In this document: piece by piece, positions 58,050 to 64,000 of the stretch
How positions within the stretch are numbered: the stretch's first letter is position 1
Layout: every line of letters begins with the position of its first letter
Notes under the pieces: model-generated
The model's input: only the letters and a program-made list of their open reading frames with translations
Database searches by the model: none
Told to the model about the DNA's origin: nothing
NCBI GenBank assembly: GCA_037501455.1
Contig: CM074856.1
Location: 47,459,001 to 47,523,000, forward strand
DNA length: 64,000 nucleotides
Source: Lantana camara
Taxonomy: Eukaryota; Streptophyta; Magnoliopsida; Lamiales; Verbenaceae
Reading direction: 5' to 3'
Position numbers and translations under genes: made by a program

Positions 58050-58208
58050 GTTCTTCTTGATGAGCTTCAAAGTTGGGATCTATTTTGTGATAGGGTGTTT
58101 TGCCCCGTGAATTGGAGGATATTGGAAGGTCGATAGCAAGAAAATGTGGAGGACTTCCACTTGCAATTGTAGTGAAAAATTTAGAAAAATAACCAATTAA
58201 ATAACAAA
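58050..58208 (+). pseudogene. Inverted copy of the NB-ARC GLPL segment
   Basis: About 155 bp nearly identical to the reverse complement of 55833-55985, i.e. the region around SWDLFCDR to GLPLAIV of the neighbouring resistance gene. This copy keeps the Trp codon TGG where the minus-strand gene has TGA, but has its own one-base indel just after CCCGTGAA-TTGG. It stops abruptly at about 58208, where an unrelated GC-rich fragment begins. Confidence 0.85.
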
Positions 58209-58210
58209 GC

Positions 58211-58270
58211 TGTCGGGGGAAATGCTAGCAATGCTCGGCCCCTCCGGCAGCGGCAAAACCACACTCTAGA
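58211..58270 (+). pseudogene. ABCG-transporter Walker A fragment
   Basis: A 60-bp GC-rich island that translates as SGEMLAMLGPSGSGKTTL followed by a stop. This is the Walker A (P-loop) region of plant half-size/full-size ABCG (WBC/PDR) transporters. Codons are C/G-ending, unlike the AT-rich neighbourhood. Nothing else of the transporter is present, so it is a captured or filler fragment. Confidence 0.75.
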
Positions 58271-58286
58271 TATGTGACACAGACAC

Positions 58287-59739
58287 TGATATGTTGCATA
58301 TTCACCTTATAATTGAGCTTAAAAAATATGATATTTTGGGCCCTTGATTTAGTTTCATGATGGATTATTGATTGGTTTAATGTTCTCTTGTAGGGAATTA
58401 TTTCTTGCATGAATTTGAGGGAAATTGGGCTCAATTGTGTTACAACTCCTTCAGCTCCAAATCAAGCCCATGACTCCTCATTTGGAAGGCCAAGTTTAGG
58501 GAAAGCCCACAAGATCAACCCTTAAGTTGATAAGAATTTTCAGGCGTTACACACGTTCAGCACGTTTCTTGGGACTTATGGCATTATATGAAAAAGTTAG
58601 TGGGCGTTCATTGAAGAGAGAATGTGGAAAAACAGTGAAGAAGCTTGCCTGAGGTCACGGTCAGGGTTCCTGACCCGTTTTTCTGGCAATAACTTGGGCG
58701 CATTCATTGAGAACGTGGGAATTAGTGGTCATCAATTCCGGCAGAACGTGGAAGGAGGAGTGGGAGAGGAATTCATGCCTATTTCACTACAAATATAAGA
58801 AGAACCGAGAGCTTAGGGGACAACAGGCTTGGAGGAAGAGAAATACGCAGCAATACGGGAGCTTCCTTTCTTCCTTTTCTTTATTTTTAGACCTTGTTAA
58901 TTTCCCTTGTTAGTGATTTTCTAGTTTCGTTTTAGTAGGGATTTTCCTAGCATGCATTAGATGTTGTGAGACTACTTCTTTTTGTTGATTAATTCAAGTT
59001 ATCCGTTTTATTTCTGATTTCACGTCATTGAGTGTTGGTTTATTCTTTGATTAGTGCACGAGTCTTAGAATTATCAATACACATACAGCTAGTTAATTCG
59101 TTTGGTGGAGTCTAGCCGGACAACTAACGAAGTGGCAATCAACACTAGGTTGTTAAGTTCGGCTGATTTTGTGTTGTGGGATATTACGGTCTAATTAGGC
59201 GAAGTAGGAGTTTCTACTTAGTCGGTTAGGGCTAGTGTTTCTTTAGTACGTAAAGCAATTATCCGGTTGAATCTTAGAAGGAGTTTCTGATAGGGTTATC
59301 GGTTAATTAGGGGACGACTATTAGGAGTTTCTTCTAGTCGTTCTAAAAAGTAAGAAGAAACGAGGGAGCCTAAGGTAACTGGTAACTATAGCTAGCCTAA
59401 CATGGAATTAATCACGCAGTCAATGATCATAGTCTGATGCATGCGTAGGAAAATCCCAACTATTTGTCATCTACTAAATTAGTCTAAGTGTTTACTGTGC
59501 TTAATTATTTTATTTGCTTACTTAGTTAATCTCGTTTTATTTAATTCATTATTAGTATAATCACAATCTCAAACCCCCCCCCCCCCCCCCCCTATTTTAA
59601 TCACTTTATTTCATTTCCTTGGCATATTGAGAGGTACAATCTCACCCAATCTTTGAGGATCGATACCCTTTTACCACTATTTACAAGTTATTTATATTCG
59701 GTACTTGGGATTTATTATTGGTGGTCTCGACACCCATCA
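58287..59739. mobile_element. Solo LTR (Gypsy type)
   Basis: 1453 bp, begins TGATATGTTGC and ends GACACCCATCA. It is flanked by a perfect 5-bp duplication GACAC (58282-58286 and 59740-59744). The TGAT...CCCATCA ends match the style of the Gypsy LTRs elsewhere in the window. A TATA-like AATATAAG (about 58793) and a C-tract (about 59573-59592) lie inside. There are no internal sequences, so it probably arose by LTR-LTR recombination. Small open frames inside are not genes. Orientation is not certain. Confidence 0.8.
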
Positions 59740-59744
59740 GACAC

Positions 59745-60951
59745 ATTTACAAACACTTTGTGGACGTGGATACATGATGCATAACCACTCATTTATTCCA
59801 CTACATTCATCCAATTGGCAAAATATATCACCAAATACAAAAAGTGAAACATAAGATTTAATTCACTTATATACCATGTATAGCGCATAACGACAAACAA
59901 TGACCGAGTTGGAAACGACAAACAGTGGCGCGGAACTAGAAATAGTACTTATTTAGTGGATACAATGTTTTAAAGTTCTAATATAAAAATCTCAAAAATA
60001 TATATTTTAAGTTCACTGAACAACTCTGTTTGTGCCTCCTGACAAGTCTACAAAGAAAGTAAATATCAATTCATGCATATTTGGCATCAAATATACATAT
60101 ATTATAGAGAAATAAAAGGGAAGTTTATTATATACTTCTTACTTCGCTAGGGCTTACGGTCATATTTTCTTTCTCAATCTGACATGAATACCGAGCTTTT
60201 CTCTACCTACATTTGATTATATTTTGGTGAATTGCTATCTTGTCTGTCGTCATGTTGTCTCTCCCTTTACAAGCCGTTAACGCCTCGTCGAGACACGGTG
60301 GTAACAAAGGCCGAGGATGTGATGGAGCCGGAGACGAAATTATCTCCGTTCCTTCATTTTCAAAGAAAATAAGGGAAGAAGAATTATGTTTGTTGTAAAG
60401 GTGGAGAGAGAGTTTTCTGGCTAACGGTGAGATTTTCCTTTCCTAAGGTCAGTTAGCACATACCATTATCCCCTATTTTGGTGTGAGAATTTTATCGCCA
60501 CGTGTCAAAGATTCAACGGCAAAACGGGGAGATGTAACAGGATGGTGAAACAGGGGATCCCGTGCCTCCTATTTCACTCCCATAAATACACGTAAGATTA
60601 TTTACACACGTCAAGTATTAATAAACCACTAAAAACAATTGTAATATGAAGAAAAATTAAAAGGGTCTCTCACTCTCTTAATTCGAACCTGCCACAAATA
60701 AAGTGGCGCGAAGGGTTGCGTGAAACGGGGTCTAACGTGCGAGTGAATTAACATTTACACTTAGTGCCCAACCACTAAAGTGTTCCATGATATTTGCCAA
60801 TGCCATCTTTAAGTTTTGATGGTGATTCCAGTTACCACTTGCCAATAAAGATAAAATCTTGTGCTTTTTTCCCGACAGAAACAGAACCGCGCGGAGATAT
60901 ATCATGACCAGATCGTATCCGTACATTATAGGCACACAACAATCTATCTAT
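59745..60951. other. Spacer, nothing firmly recognised
   Basis: A less AT-rich patch at about 60240-60360 could be a decayed exon on the minus strand, and CCCATAAATACA near 60582 resembles a TATA box, but I find no domain or continuous frame. Confidence 0.4.
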
Positions 60952-60960
60952 TATAAATTA

Positions 60961-61803
60961 GGGATAATTACGAACGATCCCTTGAAATATGACGAAATTA
61001 CAGATTACCCCTGAGATTTAAGAAATTACGAACACCCCCCTGAGGTTTACATTCTATCTCACAAATTCCCCCAACCGTTATTAACGGTGTTAAGTTTTGA
61101 TGATGTCAGCAATATTATTTTCAAAAATTTCAATCTTATCCTTGGGGGGTATATTGTAATAATATTGAAACTTTGGGAGGTATTTTGTAATACTATTGAA
61201 ACTTAGGGGGTATTTTGTAATACTATAGAAATTGTAAGGATATATTTGTAATGTTGGTTGAATTTGTATTTTTTTATTTGAAAATTTGTAAGTTCACTTA
61301 AACTTTGTTTGTTTAAAATAATAAAAATTTTCAATGAAAAAAATATTTCAAACATTGGTGATTTCTAATACATGTACTTTAAATACGAATAAACATTCCA
61401 ATATAAACATATGCATGCCTAATTTTTTTTTTTCAAAAAAATATTTGGTATCCATAAACTTTAGGAATGAAATTAGTGCATTATTAAAACATCAAAATAT
61501 CATTAAATAACATTTTTTGGTAAACCAAAAAAGAAAGAAAAAAAAGAAAAAAAAGATGCTAAATAAACACAAAATTCAAGTACTTACATCAAATCCCCCA
61601 AGAATTTCAATACCTATATTAACCTCCTTAGTTTTGGACTTTTATTACATAAACCCCCCTGAATTTTAGAATATGAAGGGTACAATAGTAAAATCATATA
61701 TTCTGTTAAGTTTAACAAATGAGATAACGGATGTTCTTAATTTCTCAAATTTCGGGGATAATCTGTAATTTCGTCATACCTAAAGGGCGTTCGTAATTAT
61801 CCC
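60961..61803. mobile_element. Foldback MITE, Mutator-type, with perfect 9-bp duplication
   Basis: 843 bp, GGGATAATTACGAACGATCC at the left, inverse GGGCGTTCGTAATTATCCC at the right. Flanked by TATAAATTA on both sides (60952-60960 and 61804-61812). The arms pair for about 130 bp. The interior has three iterations of a GGGGGTATTTTGTAATA phrase (61145-61230). No coding region. Confidence 0.9.
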
Positions 61804-61812
61804 TATAAATTA

Positions 61813-62719
61813 TAATGGGATACTGAACTTTCAAAATATTGGAAAATGATGGGTTTTTTTTTGGAATGCTAACTAGTTTATAAATAATTAAGTTACTGAC
61901 TAGAGTTATATACTACCTTAAGAGAGCATTTACTTCTATTGGAAAGGGGTGGTTGTGTAATTAAACCCCCCTTTACTGTCTTTTACTTCGTTAGTTATAT
62001 AATTGAGATTTAACATGGAGCCCCGGGAAAAGCTTTAGAATTGATGGGTTATTTGTCTTCTCAAAATTGAGCCGTTATTTAGATTAGTAGTAATGGTTGG
62101 GATAAAAGGACCTTTATGTCCTCCATATTGGACTTCAATTTACCCATTTAACCTCGAAATTTTTTGGCGGAAATGACTTCCAGAAATTTCCCTCGCCCAA
62201 TTCACGTTCCCGCCAGCAAACGCGAGGGTTTTTTTTAACAAAACCAAATTCAGACATGTAATTCGCACTCCTTCGCTCTGTTAATCGGTGCGCAGCCTCT
62301 CCACAAATTTCACTCCAGAAAATAATTGTAAAGGCTAGTGCAATTTTCTGTTGTGCTGAACTTGCTCATTTATTTACTTTGCATAAAAAAGTTGTGATTT
62401 GTTGCTAATTTGATGGCCGAATAATCTGTACTCATAGAAATTAAGATGTTGGTTTATGTTGTGTTTTACTTTTCTTGATAATGCTATTTCGTTGTGATAT
62501 AGGTCAGGCAGATTTACGATTCCGGTGATCCAAGAGGTTAGGCCACTCATTGATATTATTTATTTGTTTTTGTGTTCGTAATTATCTAATTGTTATGTTG
62601 AGTGATTTAAATTCTGAGCTTATTGTGACATCCTTTTGCCTTGGCATGCTCCCCTGTGCTTTGTATATGTTGTTCGTGATGTTATCCTATTGGTTTTATT
62701 TATTGGAAGTGGGCTGAAG
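61813..62719. other. Upstream region of the Harbinger-like gene
   Basis: Probably contains the promoter and 5' leader of the gene at 62720. A short segment 62504-62538 between ATATAG and a GT looks like a non-coding leader exon. I did not find terminal inverted repeats that would mark a transposon end. Confidence 0.4.
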
Positions 62720-63863
62720 ATGGATTCTAGGAAAGCATTAGTGGTGTTAGAGATAATGAGATTCTTTATGATAGCTATGCTCATGGACACGGTAGTCATT
62801 CTGACTGTTGTAAGCCGGAAAAGACGTAAACTCACAGACGGTTCGTCAAGCTCATATAGCCTGTTGGATAGGATGCCTGCGCGCATGAACCTACTTGATA
62901 GATTGACTAATAGGTCAGAAAGAAAATGCATTAAATTACTACGCATGGGTAGAGATGCACTTGGTCGACTTTGTGTTATTTTACGTGAGTTGGGTGGGTT
63001 GTCGGATACACGGGAGGTGACTGTAGTAGAACAGGTTTGCATTTTCTTGGGCGTGCTTTCACATCACAAGAAGAATTGCATTGCTGAATTTGACTTTGAA
63101 AGATCCGGACGTACTGTTTCGAAGTATTTCCATTTAGTTCTCAAGACTGTGTTGAAACTTCATAGCATTTTCGTTTCTAAACCTGCACCTGCCAACGGTA
63201 GGGTGCTACGAGATGCAATACAACGCCCAAATGGCTTCCGCGTAAGAGAAGGCACGTATCTTATTATGCAAATACAACTGTCCATAATAATTCCCCCCTT
63301 TTCATATTTACTCAGTTCTGTTTTCATAAGTTTATTTATGTACTTAGTTTTAGGTTTCTGTAAAATGTGTTTAATATGACTACTTTATTAACTTTTGTTT
63401 GCATTTAGGTAATTACTATTTGTGTGATGCCGGTTATACAAATGGGAACGGGTTTCTTGCACCTTATCGAGGAGTGCGATATCACTTGCAAGAGTGGGGA
63501 AGTAGAACTCCGATTAATTCTAGGGAGTTGTTTAACAAACGTCATTCTTCGGCGCGCACCACGATAGAAAAGGCATGGGGAATATTCAAGGGAAGATGGG
63601 CAATCCTTCGGAGTCCATCTTTCTATGATATAAAGACGCAAAACCAAATTATTATGGCTTGTGCTCTCCTTCATAATTTTATACGTGGTGAGATGATTGT
63701 TGACCCGATTGAGATTGAGTTGAATGAGGCTGGTTTATTGGTTGAAGCTGACGATGATTTGGGAGAGTACATTCCTCACATAGAAACGTCAGAAGCCTGG
63801 ACCAATTTTCGTGACACGCTATCTAATGACATGTGGGAAACCTACAGCAGCCGGCGAAGATAA
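62720..63863 (+). CDS. PIF/Harbinger nuclease-like protein, internally shortened
   Basis: Two exons, 62720-63251 and 63409-63863, give 328 residues if a GC-AG intron (AAG|GCACGT ... TTTAG|GT) is used; the frames then join at G-NYYLCDAGYTNG. The start is the first ATG in the frame (MDSRKALVVLEI). The N-terminal half is the helical leader of plant Harbinger nucleases (ALP1/HARBI1 type). The C-terminal half has CDAGYTNG (second catalytic Asp), GVRYHLQEW, and ARTTIEKAWGIFKGRW (catalytic Glu). Between LHSIFVSKP and ANGRVLRDAI, the segment that normally carries the GxxDGTH/Y first Asp and the TGxxxN region is absent, so nuclease activity is not expected. It could be a decayed transposase or a domesticated nuclease-dead protein; the lack of stops favours recent or constrained sequence. 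Confidence 0.75.
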
Positions 63864-64000
63864 ATCTGTTTTTTTTTTCCAGCTTTGAATCTCAAAAAAC
63901 CAGAATAAGATGCATAAGTATTATCTGTTGATGTTGCTTTCTTCCTGTTGTACTGATTGTCTGATTCCATGGTGTGAACAATTTTTGTTAACCCTCGTTC
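63864..64000. other. 3' flank of the Harbinger-like gene
   Basis: Non-coding; presumably 3' UTR. No further feature. Confidence 0.5.

Noticed and set aside
58707..58913. Small plus-strand frame inside the solo LTR
   Set aside because: Lies in an LTR with defined ends and target duplications; no homology recognised.
59573..59592. C homopolymer as a possible functional element
   Set aside because: Short simple repeat; could be an assembly or slippage artefact.

Overview
The window is nuclear DNA of a flowering plant. Evidence: spliceosomal GT-AG introns, plant-type LTR retrotransposons with tRNA-iMet or rRNA-style primer sites, an acidic ribosomal protein P3 gene (a plant-specific P-protein), land-plant GPAT, CYP71-clan P450s, a MIR169-like hairpin and an R1-like NB-ARC disease-resistance gene. 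The R1-like gene and general gene style suggest an asterid eudicot (Lamiales or Solanales); this is inference only.

Layout. 1-4233: retroelement debris, namely two LTR ends of a Gypsy element bracketing a 24/48-bp minisatellite, then a 5'-truncated Copia pol with its 3' LTR. 4929-6761: P450 copy 1. 6835-9508: LINE RNase H fragment, a GC-rich-ended MITE-like element, a SINE-like copy and AT-rich spacer. 9509-31910: one Tat-lineage Gypsy element with 5-bp target duplications (GATAT). A complete Copia element (12772-22665, duplication TACGT) is inserted inside its protease coding region. The Gypsy element also carries an oppositely oriented, spliced gene (27553-30448) with its own TATA box and poly(A) signal. 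32203-33152: Mutator-type MITE, SINE-like copy and microsatellite. 33670-35520: P450 copy 2, a close paralogue of copy 1, including its intron.

36472-36953: ribosomal protein P3 (minus). 37742-39411: cluster of three foldback palindromes. 40777-40916: MIR169-like hairpin (plus). 41420-51505: a 25-exon gene for the nucleolar pre-rRNA processing factor UTP25/NOF1 (minus), reconstructed exon by exon with all phases consistent. 53044-53413: MITE. 53513-55283: GPAT2/3-like acyltransferase (minus). 55833-57538: decayed CC-NB-ARC gene (minus). Part of it is repeated in inverted orientation at 58050-58208, next to a 60-bp ABCG-transporter P-loop fragment and a solo LTR (58287-59739, duplication GACAC). 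60961-61803: Mutator-type foldback MITE with a perfect 9-bp duplication. 62720-63863: PIF/Harbinger nuclease-like gene lacking the first catalytic segment.

The host genes are not an operon and show no shared pathway apart from the P450 pair. P3 and UTP25 are both ribosome-related housekeeping genes. The rest records repeated transposon insertion, decay and local duplication.
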